A stretch of 64,000 nucleotides of DNA from Aldehydirespirator sp965116665 (GTDB taxonomy: Bacteria > Actinomycetota > Acidimicrobiia > Acidimicrobiales > Aldehydirespiratoraceae): NCBI GenBank assembly GCA_965116665.1, contig OZ220709.1:3100001-3164000 (forward strand), given 5' to 3'. Every line of letters starts with the position of its first letter. Positions within the stretch are counted from its first letter, which is position 1. Positions 41,640-52,250 of this stretch are shown piece after piece. A model generated the notes under the pieces. That model ran no database searches and was not told where the DNA came from. It was given only the letters and a program-made list of their open reading frames with translations. Both the position numbers and the translations under genes were made by a program.

Positions 41640-42362
41640 GTGATCGATGCTGGCCCGCCTGATGACGACTGGAGTGATTGGGCGGGACCGGATAGCGATG
41701 GGGAACCTTGGTGGACGCCTGAGCGAGCCGCGCTGGTCCGTCGGCTCAGCAGGTGCGCGCCCGCGCTCGTGCCTCTCTACTTGGGAGCTCTCCGGCTGGC
41801 TGTGCTGGACAGTTTTCCGGGTCGGGTGCATTTCATCGCTCACGCGATCCGTGAGATCTGCAACCGGCTTCCTGGTGCGCTCGGTCCCGAAGTCAGGCGC
41901 CGAGACGCGGGTTATGAGCCGCTCACCGACAAGATTCGCGATCGATGGGTCGCCGAGGGTTTCCCCGAGGACGGAAGGCTGTGGTTGCCGGAAGAATCCG
42001 TGCCGTCGGCGTCGGGTCCGCGACGCCAAGAGGTGTCCATCGAGTTGCTGGAGTCGGTGGGGAGGCTGATCGCGGACCACAACAACGCCAAGGCGAATCG
42101 CCAGGCCCGCGAGCAGGCCAGCTTTGGCGACTTGACCAACTTGGGCACCACCCCGGCATTCGCACGCAAAGTCTGGAAGAAGCGCAAACGCGACGCTCAC
42201 AACTTCGCGCACGCGGCAGACGACCCTCGGCCCCCCGAGAGCGACGAGGCATGGAGAAAGAGATTCGAAGAACTCGAGAAAGACCTGATCGCCATGTCAA
42301 GGCCCGCGCAGGAGAACCTGGACGAACTCGACGAACTGCTAGCTGAGGCGAACAAGCGATGA
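41640..42362 (+). CDS. unknown protein, first gene of a coupled pair (possible HEPN-like)
   Basis: I do not recognise this 240-residue protein. After a short acidic N-terminus (DDDWSDWAGPDSD) comes a helical domain: LYLGALRLAVLDSFPGRVHF, IAHAIREICNRLPGAL, then a middle segment and a charged helical C-terminus. RDAHNFAH (R184 to H191) fits the loose R-x4-6-H pattern of HEPN ribonucleases, and the preceding helices would suit that fold, but this is only a motif match. No signal peptide or membrane segment. The start is uncertain: GTG 41640 is used; an open frame to 41559 exists. The stop overlaps the next gene by ATGA, so the two proteins are probably made in fixed ratio and work together. Confidence 0.75.
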   Translation: MIDAGPPDDDWSDWAGPDSDGEPWWTPERAALVRRLSRCAPALVPLYLGALRLAVLDSFPGRVHFIAHAIREICNRLPGALGPEVRRRDAGYEPLTDKIRDRWVAEGFPEDGRLWLPEESVPSASGPRRQEVSIELLESVGRLIADHNNAKANRQAREQASFGDLTNLGTTPAFARKVWKKRKRDAHNFAHAADDPRPPESDEAWRKRFEELEKDLIAMSRPAQENLDELDELLAEANKR

Positions 42363-45199
42363 ACGACTGGGGTGCACCTTCGGACGTAGATCTCGCCCGT
42401 ATCGCGGCGCTGGCGACTCGCGGCGAGAATCGGGAGTACTTCTTTGAACACCTGGAGAACCCCAGGTGGGTCTCTGCGCTGGCGGGTGAGGGCGTGTTCG
42501 ACGATCCCCCAGACCCGGTGCAGGCGGACAAGCCCGGGTATGTGCAGTTCCCGTCATGGCCCGAGGGCCGCTACCTCGCTCGCATGGCACCCGCTGTCCC
42601 GGACGCGGTCGCGGCGGTCCTGGAGAAGTCGCGGCCGTCGCCCAACCCGAGAGTGACAGCCATTCTGCTTGAGAGCGTGCTAGCCCTCCCCACCAAACAG
42701 TTCCGGCGACTCGCGCCGAAGACCGTTGAATGGATCACCGACCCCGCAGCTACAAAGTTCATCGAGCACTTCGACGACCAGGCCGCATCGGCTGTTGCTC
42801 GCCTGGTGCGCGACGGCAAGGTCACACAGGGACTGGCCGCCACGAAGGCGCTGTTGGGGCTCGAGCGCCTCTCGACGCCATCCACCGCCTCCGAAGACGA
42901 CGCGATCCCGGCGCCGTCTGAGCCGGTCGGGCGCCTCAGGGACTGGGAATACGACCGGGCCACTACGACGATCCTGCCGGATCTGGTCGACTGTGCCGGG
43001 CTGAATGGCCTGAAGCTGTTCTCGTCGCTGCTCTCAGTCGCAGTCGAGTACTCCCGCAGCCAGGGCGAGCCTGCCGATTCCGATGCCCATTCCTGGATCT
43101 GGAGACCGGCTATAGAGGACCACGCCGAGAACACCGATCGAGGTGTCCGCTGCGTGCTCGTGACCGCCGTGCGTGACGCCGCCGTACGCCTCGCCCAACT
43201 CTCCGAAGAGAACCTCCAAGACGTCGTGCAGCTGCTCGAATCCGGGACCGCTCTGCATCGCCGCATCGCGCTGCATGTCCTCGCCGTCGTCCCAGGCGGC
43301 GCCGAACTCGCTTCTGAGCGCATCGCCGACAGGGGCATCTTCGACGCATACCGCCTCAAACACGAATACGCCGCACTGCTTCGATCCCGATTCGGTGAAG
43401 CACCCCCCGAAACGCAGAGGACATTCCTGGGGTGGGTGTTTGCCGGTCCCGATCTCGGCGACTTTGAGCCTGACGACGAGACCGCCTACGCCGAGCATTG
43501 GATGCGCGACTGGCTGAGCTTTGTCGCTGACCATCTCTCGGGCGACGACGCCAAGACGTACCGCGAACTCGTATCGAGACGCGGCGAGGCCGACCACCCG
43601 GACTTCCTGGGATGGTCCGAGAGCTGGGGCGGACCTACAACTCCCCTCACCACCGAAGAGATGAACGCCCTGTCGCCGGGCGACGTCATCGACTACCTGG
43701 CCAAATGGCGTTCACCCACCGGCTCCGGACGAGGCCCGAGTCCTTCTATGGAGGGTCTCGGCCGCGCCTTGCAGGAAGCCGTGACTGAGCGCGCCGCTGA
43801 CTTCGCTGCTGTCGCGAACCGAGTCGAGACCCTGGACCCGACCTATGTCCGCCACTTCTTGAGCGGACTCGAAGCATCCGTCAGAGCCGGCGGCGAGATC
43901 GGGTGGGACCAACCGATGCAGCTGATGGCCTCGGTGCTTGAGCACCCCTTCGACAACCACGACGAATCACCGGTCTTTGACCGCGACGCGGGATGGCGCT
44001 GGACCCGCGGCCAGGTCACGTCGCTGATCCGAGAGGGAGTCGCAGACCGAGACAACCAGATCCCGTTCGAGTTGCGCGAAGCGGCCTGGGAGGTTCTTGA
44101 GCCCCTGACCCGCGACCCGCACCCGTCGCCCCACGACGAGGCCACCGACAGCATGGATCCGTTGACGCGGTCGATCAACACGAACCGCGGCAAGGCCATG
44201 CACGCCGTCATGGAATACGCGCTGTGGTGCCGACGCGAACTCGACGCACAGGGCGCCGACGTGTCCCAGGGGCTCGACTTGATGCCTGAGGTGCGAACGG
44301 TGCTCGAAGAGCACCTCGATCCCGGCATTGAACCGTCGCTCGCGGTGCGGGCCGTCTACGGAAAGTGGCTGCCGTGGATCATTCTGCTCGACGAGCAATG
44401 GGCATCAGCCAACATCGCTCGATTGTTCCCGTCCATCCCGACACACCAGAGCCTTCGCGATGCTGTTTGGGACACCTACATCTGCTGGTGCCGGCCGTTC
44501 AACAACGTCTACGGCGTGCTATGTGACGAGTACGACGCCGCGGTGCAGCGAGTCCCCACCGGCGCCACCGCCGGACTCGCAAACGACGAGCGATCCGACA
44601 CCAAGCTGGGGGAGCACCTCGTCACGTTCTATTGGCGCGGAATCCTGTCGCTCTCTGTGTTGGAGCGCTGGTTCGAGCGCGCGGACGACGAACTCGCCGG
44701 AGACGTCATGGAGTCCCTAGGACGATCACTCCGCAACACCGAACAAGGCATCGAACCCCGAATACTGCGCCGAATCCGCGAACTCTGGGACTCACGGCTC
44801 GCCGCGATAACCAACGAACCCGAATCTCACAACAACGAAGCCCACGCATTCCCGCTCACATTCGCGTCCGCCAAGTTCGACAACCAATGGTCCCTCGCGG
44901 GCCTCGATGCCACGCTGCGACCCGGTGGCGGTCGGTGGTTCGGCCGCTATGTCATAGGCCGCCTCGCCGAAATAGCAGCCCGCGAACCGGCACAGGCCAC
45001 GCGACTCACCCTCAAGATGCTGGAGGATGCCGCAAACGACTGGGACCACCTCGGCTGGCGCGACCAGGTCCGAGACGTCCTAGCCGCGACCAGCGATGCC
45101 GTCGACCAAACAACCATCGACAACCGCGACGCCATCATCGACTACTACATCAAACGCGGAGACCTCGACCTCCGGGCATTTGCCTCCACGCAGCCATAG
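42359..45199 (+). CDS. large unknown protein, 946 residues, second gene of the pair
   Basis: Unrecognised. It is a soluble, mainly helical, acidic protein that looks like a HEAT/ARM-type solenoid: many short amphipathic helices with Leu/Ala spacing (e.g. AVAAVLEKSRPSPNPRVTA, LQDVVQLLESGTALHRRIAL). The N-terminal block (ENREYFFEHLENPRWVSALA, then GVFDDPPDP and FPSWPEGRYLARMA) looks like a conserved motif of a family I recall only as hypothetical, near defence-type NTPases. A later block SINTNRGKAMHAVMEYALW is also motif-like. No Walker A, nuclease or protease motif was found, so it is more likely a sensor, scaffold or inhibitor than a catalyst. Overlap with the upstream gene and its place beside a restriction-modification gene suggest a defence role. 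Confidence 0.8.
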   Translation: MNDWGAPSDVDLARIAALATRGENREYFFEHLENPRWVSALAGEGVFDDPPDPVQADKPGYVQFPSWPEGRYLARMAPAVPDAVAAVLEKSRPSPNPRVTAILLESVLALPTKQFRRLAPKTVEWITDPAATKFIEHFDDQAASAVARLVRDGKVTQGLAATKALLGLERLSTPSTASEDDAIPAPSEPVGRLRDWEYDRATTTILPDLVDCAGLNGLKLFSSLLSVAVEYSRSQGEPADSDAHSWIWRPAIEDHAENTDRGVRCVLVTAVRDAAVRLAQLSEENLQDVVQLLESGTALHRRIALHVLAVVPGGAELASERIADRGIFDAYRLKHEYAALLRSRFGEAPPETQRTFLGWVFAGPDLGDFEPDDETAYAEHWMRDWLSFVADHLSGDDAKTYRELVSRRGEADHPDFLGWSESWGGPTTPLTTEEMNALSPGDVIDYLAKWRSPTGSGRGPSPSMEGLGRALQEAVTERAADFAAVANRVETLDPTYVRHFLSGLEASVRAGGEIGWDQPMQLMASVLEHPFDNHDESPVFDRDAGWRWTRGQVTSLIREGVADRDNQIPFELREAAWEVLEPLTRDPHPSPHDEATDSMDPLTRSINTNRGKAMHAVMEYALWCRRELDAQGADVSQGLDLMPEVRTVLEEHLDPGIEPSLAVRAVYGKWLPWIILLDEQWASANIARLFPSIPTHQSLRDAVWDTYICWCRPFNNVYGVLCDEYDAAVQRVPTGATAGLANDERSDTKLGEHLVTFYWRGILSLSVLERWFERADDELAGDVMESLGRSLRNTEQGIEPRILRRIRELWDSRLAAITNEPESHNNEAHAFPLTFASAKFDNQWSLAGLDATLRPGGGRWFGRYVIGRLAEIAAREPAQATRLTLKMLEDAANDWDHLGWRDQVRDVLAATSDAVDQTTIDNRDAIIDYYIKRGDLDLRAFASTQP

Positions 45200-45411
45200 T
45201 CAAGCACCGACGGCCACCTATTGGAGTTCAGTCGCAAGGGGCTTCGCGGGACCGTGGGGTCATGACGAGCTCCAGGCCACAGACAAATCCACAATAGAGC
45301 TGCCCCGAGGGGTCGCCCTCACCGGCAGTGCGACGACCTGTGACGACGCGTTCCAGATGTTGCCTTAGGCGGCGACATCCACCCACCGTCACCGCCGCCC
45401 CCCTACGGTGC

Positions 45412-45451
45412 CTTGTCACACCCTGGACCTAGGGTCTCGGCTACTGACAAG
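45412..45451. promoter_or_regulatory. nested inverted repeats before the restriction-modification gene
   Basis: Outer arms CTTGTCA (45412-45418) and TGACAAG (45445-45451), inner arms ACCCT (45420-45424) and AGGGT (45431-45435), all perfect. It lies 17 bp before the ATG start and is placed like an operator for self-control of a restriction-modification gene. The rest of 45200-45411 shows nothing else I recognise. Confidence 0.5.
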
Positions 45452-45468
45452 TGGCTAAAGGGCATGAC

Positions 45469-48033
45469 ATGGATGAATACGACAAAGCAGTCAATGCGCC
45501 AGCCGACACCCTGACTGACTACATCACGGGCGAGCCGGTCAGGGCCACGCCGGAGGAGCGCGACGCGGTACAAGTCATGCTCAGACGCCTGGTCGACGAC
45601 TTCAACTACCCGAAGAGCCACATCCAGAGCCACCCGCAGCACCGCGTCCGTCGGTCGCCCTCTGACGCCTCGGGTTCATTTCCAGTGGACATTGCCGTGT
45701 TCACATCGGATGCCAAGCAGGAGAGCGAACTCCAGATCGTCGTCGAATGCAAGCGGCCGACGCAGAGCGACGGACACGAGCAGCTGCAGCTCTACATGGA
45801 GATGTCCGCGGCGTCGATCGGCGTTTGGTTCAACGGTCTGGACCACCTCTACCTGCGCAAGATTGTGTCAGCGGACGGCACGCGTACATTCGAGGAAATT
45901 CCCAACATCCCGCGTTTCGGTCAGAGCATCGACGAGATCGGCAGGCATCTGCGCCGAGACCTCAAACCAAGCCGCAACCTCAAGGCGGTCTTTGGGGACC
46001 TTCGCAATCACTTGGCTGGCAACGTTGCAGGAATCACCAGGGATGTGGCGCTCGCGGAGCAAGTGCTCAACATCGTGTTCTGCAAGCTCTTCGACGAACT
46101 CAACACCGGACCCGACGAGGTCGTTTCGTTTAGGGCCGCAGCCAGCGACGCCGAGCAGGAGGTCGCGGATCGTGTCCGTGGACTCTTCGAGCAGGTCATA
46201 GCTAGGTACAGGGATGTCTTCGACAGCGACGCGAGTCTCGACGTCGACACCTCAAGCCTGGCCCACATCGTCGGCGAGCTGCAGAACTACTCGCTGATGG
46301 ACTCTGACCGCGACGCCGTTGGGGAGGCGTTCGAAGTGTTCGTCGGCCCCACGCTGAGAGGCGCAGAGGGACAGTTCTTCACTCCGCGCAACGTGGTCAA
46401 GATGGTCGTGGACATGCTCGACCCGCGACCGGGGGAGATGATCATCGATCCGGCCTGTGGCTCGGGCGGGTTCCTGATAAGAGCCCTCGAAGCCGTCTGG
46501 ACCACTTTGGATGCGCAGGGGGCAGAAAAGGGCTGGTCCGACGCTGTGCTCGAACGGGAACGTCGGGAGGTTGCCACGCGATGTCTGCGGGGCATCGACA
46601 AGGACACTTTCCTTGCCAAGGTCACCAAGGCGTACATGGCAATTATGGGCGACGGCAGAGGTGGAGTCTTCTGTGCCAACTCACTGGAGCCGACCGAGCG
46701 GTGGGGCGAGCGACACCGTGAGAGCATCACGCTCGGTGCCTTCGACGTCGTCGTGACCAATCCGCCGTTCGGAAGCAAGATCAAGATCAGCGACAAGCAG
46801 ATTATTGAGCAGTTTGATCTCGGCCACAAGTGGACCGGCGGACGCACTGACGAGCCCCGGCTTACCGACGCTCTCCACGCCGACCGACCGCCCCAACTTC
46901 TCTTCCTCGAGCGATGCGTCCAGCTTCTGAAGCCTGGTGGCCGCCTCGGCGTAGTCCTGCCAGAGAGCATGGTCGGTAATCCGTCGTACCGGTTCGTCAT
47001 GCGATGGCTCGCAGACCGGATGGAGATACGCGCCGTTGTCGCACTGCCGGAACCTCTGTTCAAGACGAGCGGCAAGGGCGGCACGCATACGAAGGTCTGC
47101 GCCATCGTCGCCACCAAGCAGGGTGACGATACGACCTCCTCGGGAGATGAGGAGCAGTTGTTCCTTTCCGACGTCCGATGGTGCGGCCACGACTCCCGCG
47201 GCAACCCGACAATCAGAATCGCCGACGGTGAGGCCCGCGTCCTAGACGAAGTTCCCTCGGTGGCGCCCCTGTTCCTTCGGCACACGGCGGGCGAGGCGCT
47301 GCCGCCAAGCAGACTCGCCCATCAGTTGGACCGCGGTCAGATCCGCTCCCAGATCTACGTGCCGAAGTACTACGACCCTAGGCTCCGGTCGGCTGCGACG
47401 CGGCTCCGCGCCACGCACGAGTTGCTTCGGATCGGAGACTTGGTTGACTCGGGCTTTCTGAACATCACCACCGGGGTAGAACCCGGCAAGATGGCCTACG
47501 GCACCGGCCCGATCCCGTTCATCAGGACCTCCGACATCTCGAACTGGGAGATCAAGGCCGACCCCAAGCATTGCGTGAGCGAATCGGTGTATCGGCAGCA
47601 CCAACCCAAATGCGAGGTACGGCCCGGAGACATCCTGATGGTCCGCGACGGAACTTACCTCATCGGTACCTCGGCCCTTATAACCGAGCATGACGGACCG
47701 ATGCTGTTCCAGAGTCACATTTTCAGGCTCCGGCTCACGGACAAGACGACAATCGACCCATACCTGTTCTTCGCGGCCCTCAACTCGGAGTTTGTCATGC
47801 AGCAGGTCCGCGCCTTCCAGTTCACACAAGACATCATCGACACCCTCGGCAACAGGGTCAAAGAGATCGAGATCGCCCTTCCGCTGGCCCCAGACGATCG
47901 CGCCCGCCTTGCTCGAGAGATCAAGGAGATTGTCGGGGAGCGCGCTCGGCTTCGATCGCTATCGACTGGATTGGCCGAGACGATCGCGGCCGGATACGAC
48001 GAGGCGTCCGACGACCGCACGTCGATTCGTTGA
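45469..48033 (+). CDS. single-chain restriction-modification enzyme (nuclease, N6-adenine methylase, target recognition)
   Basis: 854 residues from ATG 45469 (AAAGGG ribosome-binding site 6 nt upstream; GTG 45451 is the longer alternative but sits in an inverted repeat). Residues about 20-105 look like the type I HsdR N-terminal nuclease domain with D74, E93 and K95 (VDIAVF ... VECK), a PD-(D/E)xK site. Then an HsdM-type methylase: GQFFTPRNVVKMVVDML, SAM motif DPACGSGGF (327-335) and catalytic NPPF (431-434). The last third is an HsdS-like target-recognition domain (FIRTSDISNWEIK, CEVRPGDILMVRDGT). All three functions in one chain is the type IIG (or type I-like fusion) plan. No separate hsdS or hsdR is near. 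It would methylate and cut DNA, protecting against phage or plasmids. Confidence 0.88.
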   Translation: MDEYDKAVNAPADTLTDYITGEPVRATPEERDAVQVMLRRLVDDFNYPKSHIQSHPQHRVRRSPSDASGSFPVDIAVFTSDAKQESELQIVVECKRPTQSDGHEQLQLYMEMSAASIGVWFNGLDHLYLRKIVSADGTRTFEEIPNIPRFGQSIDEIGRHLRRDLKPSRNLKAVFGDLRNHLAGNVAGITRDVALAEQVLNIVFCKLFDELNTGPDEVVSFRAAASDAEQEVADRVRGLFEQVIARYRDVFDSDASLDVDTSSLAHIVGELQNYSLMDSDRDAVGEAFEVFVGPTLRGAEGQFFTPRNVVKMVVDMLDPRPGEMIIDPACGSGGFLIRALEAVWTTLDAQGAEKGWSDAVLERERREVATRCLRGIDKDTFLAKVTKAYMAIMGDGRGGVFCANSLEPTERWGERHRESITLGAFDVVVTNPPFGSKIKISDKQIIEQFDLGHKWTGGRTDEPRLTDALHADRPPQLLFLERCVQLLKPGGRLGVVLPESMVGNPSYRFVMRWLADRMEIRAVVALPEPLFKTSGKGGTHTKVCAIVATKQGDDTTSSGDEEQLFLSDVRWCGHDSRGNPTIRIADGEARVLDEVPSVAPLFLRHTAGEALPPSRLAHQLDRGQIRSQIYVPKYYDPRLRSAATRLRATHELLRIGDLVDSGFLNITTGVEPGKMAYGTGPIPFIRTSDISNWEIKADPKHCVSESVYRQHQPKCEVRPGDILMVRDGTYLIGTSALITEHDGPMLFQSHIFRLRLTDKTTIDPYLFFAALNSEFVMQQVRAFQFTQDIIDTLGNRVKEIEIALPLAPDDRARLAREIKEIVGERARLRSLSTGLAETIAAGYDEASDDRTSIR

Positions 48034-48051
48034 CTACCAGCCCCGGCTGGC

Positions 48052-49582
<1,531 letters not shown>

Positions 49583-49622
49583 GGGTGCTTCCTCTTGTGT
49601 TCAGTTGGTTGAGAACTTCGGA

Positions 49623-51707
49623 TCACTCGCCGCGTACGCGAGCGACGATCTCGGATTGGACGCTCGCGGGGGTGGGCTGGTACGAGTCGAACTGCATCGT
49701 GTACGTCGCTCGCCCCTGCGTGCGTGACCGAAGGTCAGTACTGTATCCGAACATCTCCGCAAGCGGAACCTGCGCGCCGATCACCTGATTGCTGCCGCGC
49801 CTCTCGGTCCCCCGCACCTGGCCGCGGCGCGAATTGATGTCGCCGACGACATCGCCGAGGTAGTCGTCGGGCGTGACGATCTCCACCGACATCACCGGCT
49901 CGAGCAGCACGGGCCTCGCCTTGGAGGCCACCTCCCGGAACCAGCCGCCGCCCGCGATCTTGAACGCCATCTCCGAGGAGTCCACGTCGTGGGTCCGGCC
50001 GTCGGTGAGCGTGACCTTGACGTCCACCGTCGGGAACCCGGCCAGCACGCCGTTGCTCATCGCCTCGCGGATGCCGTCGTCGACCGGCTTGATGAAATCC
50101 TTGGGAATCGCGCCGGCCCGGACCGTGCTCTCGAAGAGGTACTGCCCGCCCGGGTTGGGCTCGACGGTGGCGGTGACCACCGCGAACTGGCCCGATCCGC
50201 CGGTCTGCTTCTTGTGCACGAAGGTGTGGTCGGAGACCGCCGCCGACAGCGTCTCGCGGTAGGCGACCTGCGGCTTGCCCACGTTGGCGCCGACGTTGAA
50301 CTCCCGCAGCATGCGGTCCACCAGCACCTCGAGGTGGAGCTCCCCCATGCCGGCGATGATGGTCTGGGCGGTCTCGTCGTCGGTGCGCACCCGGAAGGTG
50401 GGGTCCTCCTCCTGGAGCGCCGTCAGGGCCTTGGACATCTTGTCCTGGTCGGCCTTGGACTTGGGCTCCACGGCCACGTCGATCACCGGGTCGGGGAAGT
50501 CGAGGTCCTCCAGGGCGATGGCGTGGGAGGGGTCGCAGAGCGTGTCGCCGGTGCGGCAGTCCTTCAGGCCGATCGCGGCCGCGATGTCGCCGGCGGCCAC
50601 CGACTCGAGATCGACCCGGTCGTTGGCGTGCATCTCCAGGATGCGGCCGATCCGCTCCTTGCGGCCGGTGCGGGTGTTGAGCACCTGCGCGCCCTTGTCG
50701 AGGGATCCGCTGTAGACGCGGAAGTAGGTGAGCTTGCCGACATGGGGGTCGGTGGCGATCTTGAAGGCCAGGGCGGCCAGGGGTGCGGAGTCGTCGGCGG
50801 CGCGGGTCACAGCGGCACCGGAGCGGGGATCGGCGCCGGTCACCGCGGGAACGTCGCTGGGCGAGGGCAGGTAGTCGACCACCGCGTCGAGCAGGGCCTG
50901 CACTCCCTTGTTCTTGAAGGCCGAGCCGTTCAACACCGGCACGAGGCCGCCGCCGATGGTGCCGGCCCGGATGGCGGCCGCGATCTCGCCGGGGCTGATC
51001 TCGGCGTCCTCCAGGAACTTCTCGAGCAGGCTCTCGTCGTAGTCCGACAACGTCTCCAGCAGATCGTGGCGGTAGAGCTCGGCCTCCTCGATCATGTCTT
51101 CGGGGACATCGGTCTCGGTCCATGTGACCCCGAGGTCGGTGCCGGACCAGACGCGGGCCTTCATCCGCACCAGATCGACGATGCCCCGGTAGTCCGACTC
51201 GCTGCCGATCGGCAGCTGCAGCACCGCCACCCGCTCGGTCAGGCGCTCCCGGATGGAGTCGAGCACGAAGTGGAAGTCGGCTCCGGTGCGGTCCATCTTG
51301 TTGACGAAGCACAGCCGGGGCACGCCGTAGCGATCGGCCTGCCGCCACACCGTCTCGGTCTGGGGCTCCACCCCGGCCACGCCGTCGAACACGGCCACCG
51401 CGCCGTCGAGCACCCGCAGCGATCGCTCCACCTCGACGGTGAAGTCGACGTGGCCGGGCGTGTCGATGATGTTGATGCGGTGATCCCGCCAGATGCAGTG
51501 GGTCGCGGCCGAGGTGATGGTGATGCCCCGCTCCTGCTCCTGGGCCATCCAGTCCATGGTGGCCGCGCCATCGTGGACCTCGCCGATCTTGTAGTTGCGT
51601 CCCGTGTAGTAGAGGATCCGCTCGGTCGTCGTGGTCTTGCCCGCGTCGATGTGGGCCATGATCCCGATGTTCCGGGTCTTGGACAGGGGGTATCGCTCGT
51701 CAGCCAT
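49623..51707 (-). CDS. fusA: elongation factor G
   Basis: A 694-residue translocase GTPase. MADERYPLSKTRNIGIMAHIDAGKTTTTERILYYTG, ITITSAATHCIWRDHRINIIDTPGHVDFTVEVERSLRVLDG and NKMDRTGADF give the G domain; the C-terminal domains carry KKQTGGSGQFAVV and SNGVLAGFPTVDVKVTLTDG. Conserved and of standard length. It follows rpsG by 22 bp in the str operon. Confidence 0.98.
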   Translation of the reverse strand: MADERYPLSKTRNIGIMAHIDAGKTTTTERILYYTGRNYKIGEVHDGAATMDWMAQEQERGITITSAATHCIWRDHRINIIDTPGHVDFTVEVERSLRVLDGAVAVFDGVAGVEPQTETVWRQADRYGVPRLCFVNKMDRTGADFHFVLDSIRERLTERVAVLQLPIGSESDYRGIVDLVRMKARVWSGTDLGVTWTETDVPEDMIEEAELYRHDLLETLSDYDESLLEKFLEDAEISPGEIAAAIRAGTIGGGLVPVLNGSAFKNKGVQALLDAVVDYLPSPSDVPAVTGADPRSGAAVTRAADDSAPLAALAFKIATDPHVGKLTYFRVYSGSLDKGAQVLNTRTGRKERIGRILEMHANDRVDLESVAAGDIAAAIGLKDCRTGDTLCDPSHAIALEDLDFPDPVIDVAVEPKSKADQDKMSKALTALQEEDPTFRVRTDDETAQTIIAGMGELHLEVLVDRMLREFNVGANVGKPQVAYRETLSAAVSDHTFVHKKQTGGSGQFAVVTATVEPNPGGQYLFESTVRAGAIPKDFIKPVDDGIREAMSNGVLAGFPTVDVKVTLTDGRTHDVDSSEMAFKIAGGGWFREVASKARPVLLEPVMSVEIVTPDDYLGDVVGDINSRRGQVRGTERRGSNQVIGAQVPLAEMFGYSTDLRSRTQGRATYTMQFDSYQPTPASVQSEIVARVRGE

Positions 51708-51729
51708 CGCTTCGAATGGAACGGCGCGT

Positions 51730-52200
51730 CTACCAGCGGTAGTGCGCGAAGGCCTTGTTCGACTCGGCCATCTTCTGCAGGTCCTCGCGCCGCTTCACCG
51801 ATGCGCCCACGCCGTTGCCGGCGTCGAGGAGCTCGTTGGCCAGACGCTGGGCCATGGTGTGCTCGCGGCGGTCGCGGGCATACGACACGATCCAGCGGAC
51901 CGCGAGCGTGGTGGCCCGGCGGGGCCTGACCTCAACGGGAACCTGGTAGGTGGCGCCGCCCACCCGCCGGCTGCGCACCTCCAGCTGGGGACGGACGTTG
52001 TCGACGGCCCGCTTGAGGGTGGAGACGGGCTCCGAGCCCGTCTTGTCCTCGACGATGGCCAGCGCGTCGTACACGATCCGCTCGGCGAGGGTGCGCTTGC
52101 CCCGCTGGAGCACCTTGTTGATCACCTGCGTCACCAGCAGCGAGCGGTAGATCGGATCGGGCTGCAGCTCGCGGCGCGCCGCGGGTCCCTTGCGCGGCAT
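51730..52200 (-). CDS. rpsG: 30S ribosomal protein S7
   Basis: A 156-residue head nucleator that contacts E-site tRNA. MPRKGPAARRELQPDPIYRS, ERIVYDALAIVEDKTG, NVRPQLEVRSRRVGGATYQVPVEV and the C-terminal KRREDLQKMAESNKAFAHYRW are all standard. The start ATG 52200 is preceded, 49 bp upstream, by a duplicate of its own start region that opens a 15-codon mini-ORF. Confidence 0.98.
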   Translation of the reverse strand: MPRKGPAARRELQPDPIYRSLLVTQVINKVLQRGKRTLAERIVYDALAIVEDKTGSEPVSTLKRAVDNVRPQLEVRSRRVGGATYQVPVEVRPRRATTLAVRWIVSYARDRREHTMAQRLANELLDAGNGVGASVKRREDLQKMAESNKAFAHYRW

Positions 52201-52201
52201 C

Positions 52202-52249
52202 TCAGGCGCTCCCGCTCACGCTGCGGAAGCTCGAAAACTGGCGCGGCAT
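52202..52249 (-). CDS. 15-codon mini-ORF copying the rpsG start (possible leader)
   Basis: ATG 52249 begins one base after the rpsL stop and reads MPRQFSSFRSVSGSA. The 15 bp CCTGAGATGCCGCGC at this start also occur at the rpsG start 49 bp downstream, so the mini-ORF begins with the same codons (Met-Pro-Arg) and ends two nt before rpsG. It may be a by-product of a local duplication or a coupling leader. Confidence 0.35.
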   Translation of the reverse strand: MPRQFSSFRSVSGSA

Positions 52250-52250
52250 C

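Larger units (their letters stand above)
41496..48051. mobile_element. accessory island between direct repeats, probable defence island
   Basis: Unique DNA of about 6.56 kb set between the two rpsJ/tuf repeats. All three genes are on the plus strand, against the flanking ribosomal genes, and their GC content and third-position use look lower than neighbours (by eye). It carries an overlapping pair of unknown genes and a single-chain restriction-modification gene. There is no integrase, transposase or tRNA, so the mode of entry is open: integration by recombination in the tuf-rpsJ region, or segmental duplication. The right-hand gene stops 18 bp before the repeat begins. Confidence 0.75.

Noticed and set aside
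41496..48051. Integrase or transposase gene in the island
   Set aside because: All frames were read; the three plus-strand genes fill the segment and none has a recombinase motif.
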